Shown piece after piece: positions 39,030 through 49,807 of a DNA stretch of 64,000 nt. Source of the stretch: Branchiostoma floridae (lineage: Eukaryota; Chordata; Leptocardii; Amphioxiformes; Branchiostomatidae). Position 1 is the first letter of the stretch, and each line of letters begins with the position of its first letter. Location of the stretch: positions 12,482,043-12,546,042 of the forward strand of contig NC_049982.1 of assembly GCF_000003815.2 (NCBI RefSeq), read 5' to 3'. Under the pieces are notes generated by a model. It saw nothing but the letters and a program-made list of their open reading frames with translations. It had not been told where the DNA came from and made no database searches. A program made the position numbers and the translations under genes.

Positions 39030-39315
39030 CACTCTGATCTAGGTTGGTTGCTAGTGAGAAACAGATTGAGTGGGGGAACTCTTAAGTTACTTGTCAAGAT
39101 TGTGAACACATGTGAGTCACAGGAAATATACAAATCTCTTGTGCCAGTTAATGCATGTCATAGTCGCTCTACTAGGCAGTCATTGCATGGTTATATATTA
39201 CCGAATGCAAGAACCAACAGCGGGAGGAGATTTAATTACAGATTAGTTAAACTGAGGAATCTGCCACCAAGAGATTTCAAGATTGTCTCTAATAGACGAT
39301 TGTTTAAGACACCCC
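39030..39315 (+). mobile_element. LINE C-terminal fragment
   Basis: The translation contains KLLVKIVNTCESQEIYKSLV, SRSTRQS, ARTNSGRRFNYRLVKLRNLP and NRRLFKT. This is the order seen at the end of CR1/jockey-like reverse transcriptases (Ser-Arg-Ser-x-Arg, Arg-Thr-x3-Gly-x-Arg-x-Phe, x-Leu-x-Asn-x-Leu-Pro, Phe-Lys). It runs into a C-rich and CA-rich simple repeat at 39310. It is absent from the unit 2 counterpart. Only the last 90 or so residues remain. Confidence 0.65.
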
Positions 39316-39372
39316 CCCCCCCAACACACAACCAACCCACCCCCCCACACACACATACACACACACATACTG
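39310..39372. repeat. C-run and (CA)n repeat
   Basis: Runs of C followed by ACACACACAT repeats; probably grew from the tail of the preceding LINE fragment. Confidence 0.85.
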
Positions 39373-40480
39373 TACACACCCGTTACAATTGTAATAAAAA
39401 ACACCAGCGTGGTGTCATGGACTATAGCATTTTGTCATTCGAAATGATAAATCAATATATCATTAGTAACATTACACAGACGCTAAACTTTTTATTCACA
39501 TTCAAATCAAAACTTGACATTGAGTTGGGATCAGGCAGCATCTATGTTACACAGCATTGACCCCCAGCACTCACCACCCTCGTATGTGTTATCACCTGTT
39601 GTAAAAATGGGCATTAATATGTAACCTTGGGATACTGATAAAATGATATTTTGGCTGTAGTTAGTTCGTGAGCCGTTGGTCTCCAGCAGCTGTAGGCGCT
39701 CAGGCATCAGGCACAGAAACTACAAACAAAATTAACGATATTTGCTTTACTGAACGTACTTGTATGTTGATTTTGCAACTGAAGCCATTCAAGGCTCCAA
39801 ACCGTTCGACTGAACAAACTAAGACGGTTTGCCTTCGGTCGATGGCGTGTGGAATTGTAAAAGATGCAATTTGTCAGAGTATGTTCTCCTGTTCCGCTCT
39901 GTCTTCTTCCGTTTACTCACTGGCAACCAATTAAGCTCTACAAAATCCAACACTAAACGTTTGGAAACGAGGCTGCAGGTGGTCATTGCAAATAGACATC
40001 ATTATCCCTTTACCGATCATATGAAACACAGTGCTCTTATAAAATCAAGGAACATTGTGATCGAGGAAAATTTCGACACTTGTTTCTTACGTTTTTTTAT
40101 GACGCCTCGGGGTCTAGCCTAATAGTATAGTGTGCGTCCGTTTGTCAGGAATTCGAAAAAGTGTGGCAATAAAAATTATTACCATGGCGACGTTAAAAAT
40201 CATAACAATCCGTCGACCCCTTCTTGAGTTACTCCCTTTTAAAGTCTGACACCAAACCTGTCCTGCAGTTCCAAAACAAGCCGCTAGTGGGGAGGGGGGG
40301 GGGGGAGTTGGCTATACCACTAACTCACGGCATCAAGAGCTGTCTACCACTTAAAATGCATAGCCGCAGCATGTCCAGAACTCGAGATATCAAACCAGGA
40401 AGTTCCGCTGCAGTAACGTAACAGGCCGCTAGGGGGCCCAAAATCTAATCGTTTCCAGGTCTCGACAAGGCCTACCCACA

Positions 40481-40812
40481 TTTATATATTTATTTATTCA
40501 TTTTTATTTTTATTTGTTTATTTATTTTTATTTATTAAATTTTTTATTTATCCATTTATTTATTTTTATTTATTTCTATTTATTTATTTTTATTGATTGG
40601 TCTTCATTTGTTTATCTATTTATTTATTTTCATATCTTTATTTTTATCTATCTATTTCTATTATTTTTTATTTATTTTATTTATTTTTATTTATTTATTT
40701 ATCTATTTGTTTGTTTGTTTTTATTCATTCATTTCTTATTTATTTACTTATTTTTTCTTTATTTATTTTTCTTTCTTTCTTTATTTATCTTTATTTATTT
40801 ATTTATTTATGT
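40481..40812. repeat. (TTTA)n / T-rich microsatellite, about 330 bp
   Basis: Long interrupted array of TTTA, TTTG and TTTC tetramers. The overlapping Phe/Tyr/Leu/Ile-rich ORFs of 128-182 codons are products of the repeat and are not genes. No equivalent array at the matching position in unit 2. Confidence 0.95.
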
Positions 40813-41199
40813 CGGGTATCAATACAATCCATCCAGGCGTTCTCAAGTTATGGTGGTCTTCTACAAACACACACACCTACAAACGCTACAAAAAATATAA
40901 CGTTCTTGGCGAAGGTAACTATCACATCGCTATCTCACAAACCCCCACATGTTATACATCATTTAAGCACAAACAATGCTTGTTTCACACATCGGTTTGT
41001 ATTCCGTGTACACACGGAAAGCTTACCCGTGGAGGTAATGGTTCAGTCCCACATGATGCAACTACGCACGCGCGGAATCTACATTCCTGACATTCCTGTG
41101 GAGTTTTTAGAATTCTTTGCAAACGGTCGCACACTATACTATTAGGCTCGCCCATCAGGCGTCGCCAAAAACTGTACAGGCATGTCAGGAATTTATTTT

Positions 41200-41760
41200 C
41201 CGCGCATAAAGATAACTCAAGAACGGCTGGGTGGATTCGTTTCATACTTGGTGTGTTGGTAGGTTGTGACTAAAGCGTGGAATGATTCGATTTCGGGCCC
41301 CCTAGCGGCTTCCCTTGGCACTGCAGCACAACTTCTGGGTTTGCTATCTAGTGTTCTAAACAAGCTATGGGCACGACTTTTGGGTGTTGGATAGTTCTTG
41401 TGCTCAGGAAGAAGTGACACAAGTTTGGGCCCCCTAGCGGCTAATTTTGGATATCAGGGGAATTTTTGTCAAAAACTTCCGAAGAGGATAACTCAAGAAG
41501 GGAAAAAAAGATTTTCATGATTTTTGGTATGTAGGTCCCTTAGACAATTTTGTACAATATGTAATACTAATTATGCAAAATAGGGTGCATTTGCATAATT
41601 TATTAGAATATTCTATTATATCATTTTTTTTTCAATGTATCTCTTGTCCCGGACATGATATGATCTTGACATTTGGTTGGTAGATAGTGTCAAGCTTCAA
41701 CCCCCTAACATTTAATTTTGGAACTACAGGGGCATTTTTGTCAAGACATTCCCAAAGAAG
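41200..41760. repeat. Degenerate tandem repeat, about 135/275-bp period
   Basis: GATAACTCAAGAA occurs at about 41210 and 41486. GGGCCCCCTAGCGGC occurs at about 41297 and 41428, and a decayed version (CCCCCTAACATTTAATTTTGGA) near 41700. Each is followed by an AAATTTTTGTCAA-like segment. An inverted relative (GGCCGCTAGGGGGCCCAAAA) sits at 40424. Non-coding and old. Confidence 0.55.
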
Positions 41761-42135
41761 GAACAAGGACTGGTAATTGTAACGGCAACACTCAGCTGGT
41801 GTGTTACGCCAAAGGGCGGCTATACCGGCTATATAGATAGAGATAGAGATAGAGAACACTTATGCTACGGTCACATTCGAACCGGAGCCTTTGCAAAAAT
41901 ATTTAACTATGAATATATACTAATGACCCCTTTACGTTCTTTGTGTTTTGTTGTCTTTTATATCATACTTTTCGTTCCCGAAATCTGCCCGACCTGGTCC
42001 CGGTTCGGAAATGGGACCGAAGCATTAGGCGTTAATTTCGGTTCATCAGATATAGGTTGTTGCTTTGTCAATTCCAATTCCCTTTGGCGTAACACACCAG
42101 CTGAGTGTTGCCGTTACAATCACCAGTCCTTGTTC
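41761..42135. repeat. Inverted repeat overlapping GH1 5' region
   Basis: Bases 41761-41816 are the reverse complement of 42080-42135 with one mismatch in 56. The right arm ends 30 bases upstream of the GH1 start codon and so lies in the likely 5' UTR. The 263-base spacer carries a segment (41925-42055) that in the second GH1 copy appears in reverse orientation at about 62815-62930. The upstream region of both paralogues has therefore been rearranged as a foldback. Confidence 0.8.
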
Positions 42136-42165
42136 TTTGTTCAGCTTTACCATTCCTAAGAGAAG

Positions 42166-45100
42166 ATGACGGCGTTCTACTGGACAATTTTCCTGTTGGC
42201 GGCGCTGTGTCGTAAAACTGGAGGACAGTTTCTGGACCTGAAGAATATAACTGGTATGACAAACCATGACTGGAAAACCTGTTTGGTTGGGGCAATGCTT
42301 ACAGTCATGGCTACTATGTTGCTCTAAACACGTTTTACCCACTTCCTGGTGAAAACAACGGCGGTGATGCTTATGTTGTTTTTCTATGGCCAGTCTTCTA
42401 CTCGACAAACATTTAGACAGTCAAGACCAATATTTGAAGTGTTTTGTGAAGCTTTATTTCTTATGTGTGTGACAGTTGTGTGGCTGTTTTGTACTGGTTG
42501 TATATTTAGGGACACGAGCCACCAATACCTAGTAACAGGTGACCACAGTGATTCGGCGCTACCAACATTGTTGTGAAAATTCTGTCTTCAAAAAGAAAGA
42601 AAGTGAATACGTGTACATATTTTTTTAACGGAAAAAACAGCTGTTTGTTTGGACTTGGTTAATTTACCTTTCTAATCATCATAGTCAGTGGCATCAAACA
42701 CGACGTACTTATGCATAATAAGATCAGCAAAAAATCCGGGCATCTTAGGACAGGGGGTATCTTAGGGCGGCCGCCGTTATTTAAAGGTTACAAAACTAAT
42801 TTCAAGATCGCTAAGAAATCTCGTCTTGTTATGTGTCCTTTGCCATCTTATGAGCAATTTGCCTTCTCGGTTTGCTTGGCGATCCTCATTTATTCCGAAA
42901 ATATGTACGATAAAAAAGTGTCTATGCGTATAAGGAATGTATTGGCAGAGTCTGCATGGGTTTAGTGAGTGTCATATTGTTTTACAAAACACACATCGGG
43001 CAATTCATCCTAAGGTGAATTCCACAAAATTCACCTGTTTATGTATTCATTGACAATTAGCTATTGGAAAACACCCCCCCCCCCTTCTGGAGTGGAATGT
43101 CCCTTTAAGAACTGTGTCGCTCAAAACTTTGTCTTACACACTTGATTTATTGTATGCCAGTCTAAGCCATGAGACGCTAGTTCACATTTATCTGAAGGGT
43201 AACGTATATCCGTTATAGAACTAGTATTTAAAATCAGGGTAACTAGGGCTATAAGTCGATGGTCAGTGGCTTCAAACTTATAATACTTTTGGAAATATTG
43301 AAATTTGAAACCACTGTCCATAGACAATTCAACAGACATATATTCCCTATTGGAGATAGGTGAAACAACGTTAATCATGTGTTCCCTAGTACGGGTAGAT
43401 GATTCACAACCTGTGAATTTTCCTCAGCCCGTGATGCTTTCCTGTCCGGGACTCTGCCCGACGGCTTCCTCTGGGGAACGGCCACTGCTGCCTTCCAGAT
43501 CGAAGGAGGGTGGGACTCGGGAGAGAAGGGACCGTCCATTTGGGACTGGTATTCTCACCTGCCACAAAACGTGCCATGGGGAGATGTGGCAACTGACAGT
43601 TATCACAAGGTGAGTCCTTCAGAACCAGCAACAGGTTTTCATTGATTATGACACGGATCATCATGACTATTATGTGTGTGTTGGGGAGGGGGGGGGGGGG
43701 GGCATAGTATCAAAATACATCCCAGTTAACTGTGTCACGTGCTTGTCCAACACACGTTTTCACAGTACAAAGAGGACGTTCAGATGCACGTGAACACGAG
43801 CCTCAACTCCTACCGGTTCTCCATCTCGTGGCCGCGCCTATTCCCAGACGGTACCAACACCACCATCAACCAATATGGCGTGGACTACTACAACAACCTC
43901 ATCAACGAGCTGCAGAACAACGGCATAGAACCGCTGGTGACTTTGTATCATTGGGACCTCCCACAAAAACTCAAGGTACAAGCGTTATCTCAAATATTTT
44001 GACGTCACGTGACTTTTACTGCACGTGTTATAATCATTTTAGTCTGGCTAAAGGAATCAACTTAGAAATTGCGACACTACAGGAACGCTATGGCGGATGG
44101 GTGAACGACACCCTGGTAGAGATGTTCGAGAACTACGCCAGGTTCTGCTTTACCACATTTGGTGACCGCGTCAAATATTGGACAACATTCAACGAGCCCT
44201 GGTCCTTCGTTGCCGCCCTCGGTGACTTCAACAATGACCCCGACTACACCATGAAATACAAAATGGCACACAACGTGATCAGAGCGCATGCACGAGCATG
44301 GCATACCTACGATGACGACTTCCGGTCTGCTCAGAATGGATCGGTAGGAATGATTCTATCTTTATCTAATAACAAGGAGATTGAAAAAAGTCATCCTTTT
44401 CAACCTCCTTGCTAATAACAGAATATACTTTTAGTGATGTGAGACGTCAAAGAAAATATTAGATATTTTCTCTGACCGATTTGATAGGTTACTTCAGCTT
44501 GTGGATAGGACCAATGAGGTTATCTGTAACCAGTAGAGACTGTACCAGTACTTTGCTTCTTTAGAACCTGTTAATATTTTCATGGTAACAACGCGCGATG
44601 GTTATGAAAATGATTTTTTTTATTACGATGGTACATGGTATCGGTTTGTGTGTGTGTAGGTCGGTATAGTGATCAGCTCCATATGGGGGGAGCCGGCAGA
44701 CCTGCACAACCCGGCTGACCGCCAGGCGGCGACCAACTACATGGAGTTCTTCTTCGGCTGGTTCGCCAACCCTATCATCGGGAACGGCGATTACCCGGAT
44801 GTGATGAAGCGGATGGTGCGAGAGAGCAGGTACGGACAGCATGCAGGGTGCCTACTATACAATACTTCCTTCTGATAGGAAATTCATCATCGGTATTAAC
44901 GGTGAAAAACAACAACAAAACAAAACAAAACAAAAACTGCAGTCCATATTGTAAGAACATCCCGCACGCCCATATGATGGTTGTTGATATTATTGTGTAC
45001 GCTCGTATCTATACACAATGACATTGGAGACCATTTGATTCTGACATGTATTTTGCAGACTGAAACAGAACCAGACGGTCTCTCCTCTTCCCGAGTTTAC

Positions 45101-48100
45101 AGAGGAGGAGAAGATGTACAACAAAGGGACTACGGACTTCTTAGGGATCAACACGTACACGGCCAGGATCATATCCGCCACCAATGAGACACAGACATGT
45201 CATCCGGTAGGGGAGGATTGGAACAAGTATTCTCCTACTTTAGTGATAGGTTATCCCTGAGAAGATTCACAGTAAACGTTTTTACTTAGCACATGTTACA
45301 GATGTACAAACAAACAAGCAAACAAACTAGGCATTGCTGTACTCGACTGATAACATTGCTTCTATTTCAATTATTATCCTCGACACTAAAGGTGGGGTCA
45401 CACATGCGTATATATTCAAGTCCGTTTGAGGTGCTTATGAAGCTCTTAGTCTCTACCAGGCTCCACATGTCGCGGGAAAAATAGTGCAAATTGGACAAAT
45501 ATAGATACATAACATGCCAGATGAGTTAGCTGGCCGAGAAGTATGGTTAGCGACCCAGCTAACTCGTCTAACATGTTACCTGTTTACGTTTGTACAATTT
45601 ATATTATTTTTCCAGCGACCTTTGGGGCCTGGTGGAGGCAAATACTTCCATGCGCGCCTCACACGGACTTAAATATATACGCAGGTGTGACCCCACCTTA
45701 ACAAAGCTGGTGGACCGCGAAAGGCGAATGGCCACCTGTTGATTTTTACAACACAATTTGCCCACATAAATCCTCACGATTAAGTTTGTTATGAAATGAA
45801 CCATATCGTCTAACGTATCAGCACATTTTGTCAAATTAGACCAAGAATCCATTTCGACCAAGAACCCACTTGACTGTACCTTTGGAGTATGAAATGAGGG
45901 TCTGCATGGGGGGTCCTGACAACGCTTTACGCTAAATTCGGGACGGTCGACAACGCTTTACGTTAAATTCACGAAGGCCGGCAACGTTTTACGCTAAATT
46001 CAGAAAGGCTGACAACGGTTTACGCTAAATTCTGGAAGGCTGGCAACACTCGACAGAGGCGGGGACGTGCTCCGCAAGAAAGATGAAAACTGAAACACTA
46101 TTCCCTGCATTTTGAAGGGAAATTTTCGCTGGCAGACAAAGCTAACTTAAAGTTAAATGGCACATCTAATTAAAGATTCCCAAGGGTTCAGCGTAAGCTT
46201 TTGAGGATGACGCCAGCCAACTTATTTTGCCATGTCGAGCGCCGAAGGAAAGTCCGGGAAAATTTTGAAATCCTGCCCCCCTGAAACGCCAGTGTTTTTG
46301 GCTATTATAGAAAACTAAGTGAAATTACATTTCTATCAGTAAAAAATGTGTTTGAGGTTGACACGTCACATCCCTCAGCCATGATACATATTTTACGAAG
46401 TCGATGACCGAAGGTGAATAGAGTGGCAAAGGAGATCCGGCGAAATTTTGAATTCTTGACCCTCTATAAAACGATATTTCGTGCATTTTGATGGGCAAAT
46501 TTCTATTAGCAAAACAGGTCTTTGAGGTTGACACATCCCCAACATATTTTCAGAATTTCGAGTGCCAAAGGCGCGAGGCGGCACAAGGAGGACCATGGAA
46601 ATTTTGAAATCTTGACCCTCTAAAATGATATTTCCTGCATTCTGATGGGCAAATTTTGCTGGCAGACTAAGCTTACTTCAATGACATTTCTATTTGCAAA
46701 AAAAAAAGGTTTTTGAGGGTATATACCATATTTTACCATGTCGATGACCGAAGGTGAAAAGAGTCGTAAGTGAGGTCCGGCGAAATTTTGAAATCTTGAT
46801 CCACTTAAACGCAATTTCCTGTGTTTTGAAGGACTAAATTTACTGGTAGACTACGTTTCGACTTACGAAATTTGGGAGGCCAGGATACGATTTACGGGTA
46901 ATTTTTAGGCTAAATTACGCTTTACGTGAAATTTTTAGGCTAGATTACGCCGTACGTGAAATACACTGGCTACGCTTTACGGTAAATTTTCCATCCTCAC
47001 TACGAATTACGTGAAATAAAATAGCTTACCCTACGAAATACGGGAATTGGAAAGGCCTGTCTACGCCTTACGGAAAAGAGCATGCAGACCCTCTGAAATT
47101 TGTAGAGACAAAGCTACATGAACTTGTGTACTTGGTCGATATGTGAGACGGATACAAACATTTTTTCCTGCGCCCGCACAGGATAACCACAACTTTGCCT
47201 CTGCCTGTGGGTTCATGCCGGACCTGATGGGAGTGAAGGAGACAGTCGGACCCGGATGGTTCTACATGGGCAGTAATATCTTCTGGTTCGCACCTTGGAA
47301 CATCCGGGGTATCCTGCACTTCGTGCGGGAACGGTATGGTTGGTTCCTTCGTACAAGCTGACCACTCAACTGAGAATTACTTCTGGAATTTGGAATAGAA
47401 TGAGGAAATGAAAGTGAGATAGAAAGAGAAATAGAAAAGATTAAAAACATATCATGTGAATGAACGCTAACAGTCAAAATCAGAACCATGCTACGTTGAT
47501 ATAGGTTAGACATCTAGGTAATAAGATGCACCAAAAAGTAGTTACTCAAGCAACTGGATATGGTTTTGGCTGAACGGTCAGACGTTTCGGATAGAATCCA
47601 CTATCCTTCGTCAGTGACACTGAAGTGATCTGGAAGAAACAGATCTTTTATACTCTAACTATGAATGAAGACAATTTCAGATGTCCAATAGGAAATGTTG
47701 TTGGACAATTCAGATAGAAGACAATTTGCATTCCAAAGAAAACAAAGGTAAGGGGGGTAGTGCTATGACCCAAGTGCCGGAAAGTTCCATACGTAGCCCC
47801 CCTTTTCTGTTGAGGGTGGGATTAGGACTGACGAAGGATAGTGGATTCTATCCGAAACGTCTGACCGTTTCCAAAACCATATCCAGTTGCTTGAGTAACT
47901 ATTTTTTGGTGCATAACCATGCTATTTTGCAACAGCTAACCCTTTTAGATATAACTTTTACAGTCCTTCCAGGCCGCACGATAATACATTAAAACCGATG
48001 TGTTACAGGTACAGATACACAAAGCCGTTCTACCTATCGGAGGTGGGGATAGGCGAAACGTACAAGTACCACAGCCCGCCGAACTTGAACGACACCTGGC

Positions 48101-49433
48101 GGATGTGCTTCTACATGACATACGCAAACGAAGCACTGAAGGGTGAGTTCACAAGTACAACTGTGACAACAGATCCCATAGCTAATATGGAGGATATTTG
48201 GGGAAACAGAATGAGGAAGACGGTACTAGTATTCAAAGATTTTACCGCAAGAGCAATCCTGTTCCCTCTCTGGTTTTCGATTGACATTTTCAGTTCAAGG
48301 GTCGCGCCAGTCCTACCTTACAAATAACTGGTACCGGTAATAACCCTGAACGTAGAATTACACTGCACAATACTCCTACATATCATAAAGTTGGTTTTAT
48401 TTATCAGTTCTTATACTTTACTTTTAAATATACGAAGTAAGACCTTGCCTCATCTCATCTTCCATTCACTGATATTCCCTCCAACATTTCGTTTTGTTAT
48501 TTGTAGCGGTCAAGCTGGACGGGGTTGACCTGAGAGGGTTCTACGCCTGGACACTGATGGATAACGTGGAGTGGGGCAGCGGACCGGACCTGGCTTTTGG
48601 ACTCTACCATACCAACTTCACCCACCCATCGCGCAAGCGTACTCCCAAAAGGCAAAGAAAATATTTCCAACTTGGTTTCCATTGCTTGCTACCATACGTT
48701 TTTAAACTGACTACTGCACCGACCATGTTCACACTCACGATGCAAATAAAGATAAAACTTTCGTTTCATTCCTTTTTCTTCTTCTGATAGCCCGTGGTTA
48801 TTTTCGATTACCTATCAGTATCTGAAAGTACGTGTCTTGAAAAGGCATTAACATAGATTCTAACAATTGCAATTCCTCTCTCTTTCTCCGTTACCTTTAG
48901 GATAGTCTAGAATAAAAGACTTTGTGCTAATTTTCTATTATATTTTGTATGTGCAGGTCCCAGGGCCTGTACGGCTCCATCGCTCGAGAGAACGGGTTCC
49001 CTGACAATGCAATCCATGTGCGGATGACTCGGGAGTGGTGGCAGTGGTGTCACATGGACGAGGCGTACGCACCGACCCGGCACGGCTATGTGGAGCCAAC
49101 CAACAAGGTGAGGCCGTCACAGGTACCAGACTAAAAGATATAAGATAACATATAAAACAACGACTGAAATATCAGAAAACATCATAAGAAAAACAGAGAC
49201 TAAGATGTCAGAAAAACAGAGACTAATATAACTTCTATTCCATAAGTTTACATAATGATTTCAACTTATGTTATGTGCATTTTTCGTTCACTTTAATTAT
49301 GTATAATTATTATTTCTGCGACTTAGTTCTGGGGGAGGCCAAAGAAAAGCCACATAGGCTTCTGCCCACCCCCAGCATGTACTTCATTTCTGTATTTACA
49401 TTTGTTTTTAAGCCATGTTGTTATGTGCGAATA

Positions 49434-49477
<44 letters not shown>

Positions 49478-49807
49478 AAAACAGAGACTCAGATATCAGA
49501 AAAAACAGAGACTAAAATAACAGACTAACAGAGACAAATATTACAGACGAACAGAGGCTATGATATCACAAAAAACAGAGCTCAACGTTTTAGTAAAACT
49601 TAGACAAAAGAATTTTGTATTCCAATCATCGACATCGCACGTTGTTACACGACACGAAACAACTGTAAAACAGCAGTGCTGATTTTCTTGTTCACCCGAC
49701 AGCCGGCTCCCTGCCCATCGGTGTCCACAGCTCCAGCCGCACAGTCTCTGATGTTCACCGGAATACTCGGGATCCTGGTCGTCCTTGTCGCCTTCTGCAG
49801 TCCCTAG
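42166..49807 (+). CDS. GH1 beta-glucosidase / lactase-phlorizin-hydrolase-like
   Basis: Retaining glycosidase of family GH1, predicted secreted and membrane-attached. Eleven exons join in frame: 42166-42253, 43428-43609, 43766-43975, 44083-44343, 44660-44829, 45059-45206, 47182-47333, 48009-48142, 48507-48651, 48957-49107, 49703-49807; 581 aa. Residues 1-20 look like a signal peptide ([12 protein letters not shown]). GH1 hallmarks in order: [15 protein letters not shown] with Gln53, YRFSISW, HWDLP with His152, TFNEP with acid/base Glu198, FYLSEVG with nucleophile Glu415, and WTLMDNVEW with Glu470. The nucleophile motif is S-E-V-G instead of the usual T-E-N-G. Residues 562-578 form a hydrophobic tail after a small-residue linker, suggesting a GPI signal or C-terminal anchor. 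Intron 9 uses a GC donor (AAAAG|GCAAAG); the only frame-preserving join. The single domain and about 580 aa fit a one-module GH1 enzyme, unlike multi-domain lactase or klotho. Substrate cannot be read from sequence. Confidence 0.9.
45390..45698. mobile_element. Near-palindromic MITE, PIF/Harbinger-like (TAA TSD)
   Basis: The 309-bp element begins AGGTGGGGTCACACATGCGT and ends with the complement ACGCAGGTGTGACCCCACCT. Arms of about 150 bp are complementary almost throughout (for example TATATATTCAAGTCCG / CGGACTTAAATATATA and GAGTTAGCTGG / CCAGCTAACTC), leaving a tiny loop. TAA flanks both sides (45387-45389 and 45699-45701), the target duplication typical of PIF/Harbinger elements. It lies in GH1 intron 6 and codes for nothing. 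Confidence 0.8.
45915..46035. repeat. TTTACGCTAAATTC tandem repeat, about 34-bp period
   Basis: Four or so units of CAACGCTTTACGCTAAATTC plus a variable spacer (CGGACGGTCGA, ACGAAGGCCGG, AGAAAGGCTGA). Related ACGCTTTACGTGAAATTTTT units recur at 46880-47065, flanking the larger array in GH1 intron 6. Confidence 0.75.
46240..46860. repeat. Degenerate tandem repeat of about 160-185 bp, four units
   Basis: GAAATTTTGAAATCTTGACC or a close variant occurs at about 46256, 46438, 46598 and 46782. Each is followed by an ACGATATTTCCTGCATTTTG-like block and then GGGCAAATTT. A CATGTCGATGACCGAAGGTG block precedes two of the units. Intronic, non-coding, and bracketed by the TTTACG repeats. Confidence 0.7.
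47527..47913. mobile_element. Inverted repeat with hammerhead-like core (Penelope-like)
   Basis: Arms 47527-47615 and 47827-47913 are reverse complements of about 88 bp, starting TGCACCAAAAA on each outer end. Each arm carries CTGACGA, a GGATAG/CTATCC stem and GAAACGTC (minus strand 47614-47581; plus strand 47828-47861). CUGANGA - stem - GAAA - GUC is the hammerhead ribozyme core, and hammerheads are known in the terminal repeats of Penelope-like retroelements. No reverse transcriptase or GIY-YIG sequence lies between the arms, so this is a terminal-repeat remnant inside GH1 intron 7. One extra A precedes the stem and stem III is minimal, so activity is uncertain. Confidence 0.65.
49165..49585. 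repeat. 22-bp AACAGAGACTAA tandem repeat split by a LINE tail
   Basis: Units such as ATCAGAAAAACAGAGACTAA lie at 49165-49225 and again at 49483-49580. The intervening sequence contains the LINE-like tail and (GAAA)n run, consistent with insertion into a pre-existing repeat in GH1 intron 10. Confidence 0.6.
49320..49480 (+). mobile_element. Probable LINE 3' UTR with (GAAA)n tail
   Basis: A segment with GGCTTCTGCCCACCCCCAGC and ATGTGCGAATAAAG runs straight into about ten GAAA units (49433-49480). An AATAAA followed by a short tandem-repeat tail is how several non-LTR retrotransposons end. No coding part remains. Confidence 0.5.

Noticed and set aside
40514-41145. Plus-strand ORFs of 128-182 codons rich in Phe, Tyr, Leu and Ile, resembling membrane proteins
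   Set aside because: They are translations of the (TTTA)n microsatellite in overlapping frames.
43404-43664. Minus-strand ORFs over GH1 exon 2 and the equivalent at 63607-63912
   Set aside because: Antisense shadows of the GH1 exon; seen in both paralogues simply because exon 2 is duplicated.
48675-48790. Alternative GH1 ending: GT donor at 48675, or read-through with AATAAA at 48745-48750
   Set aside because: The GT donor breaks the frame into exon 10. The AATAAA lies before the read-through stop, so cleavage would give a message without a stop codon. The GC donor restores the family alignment.
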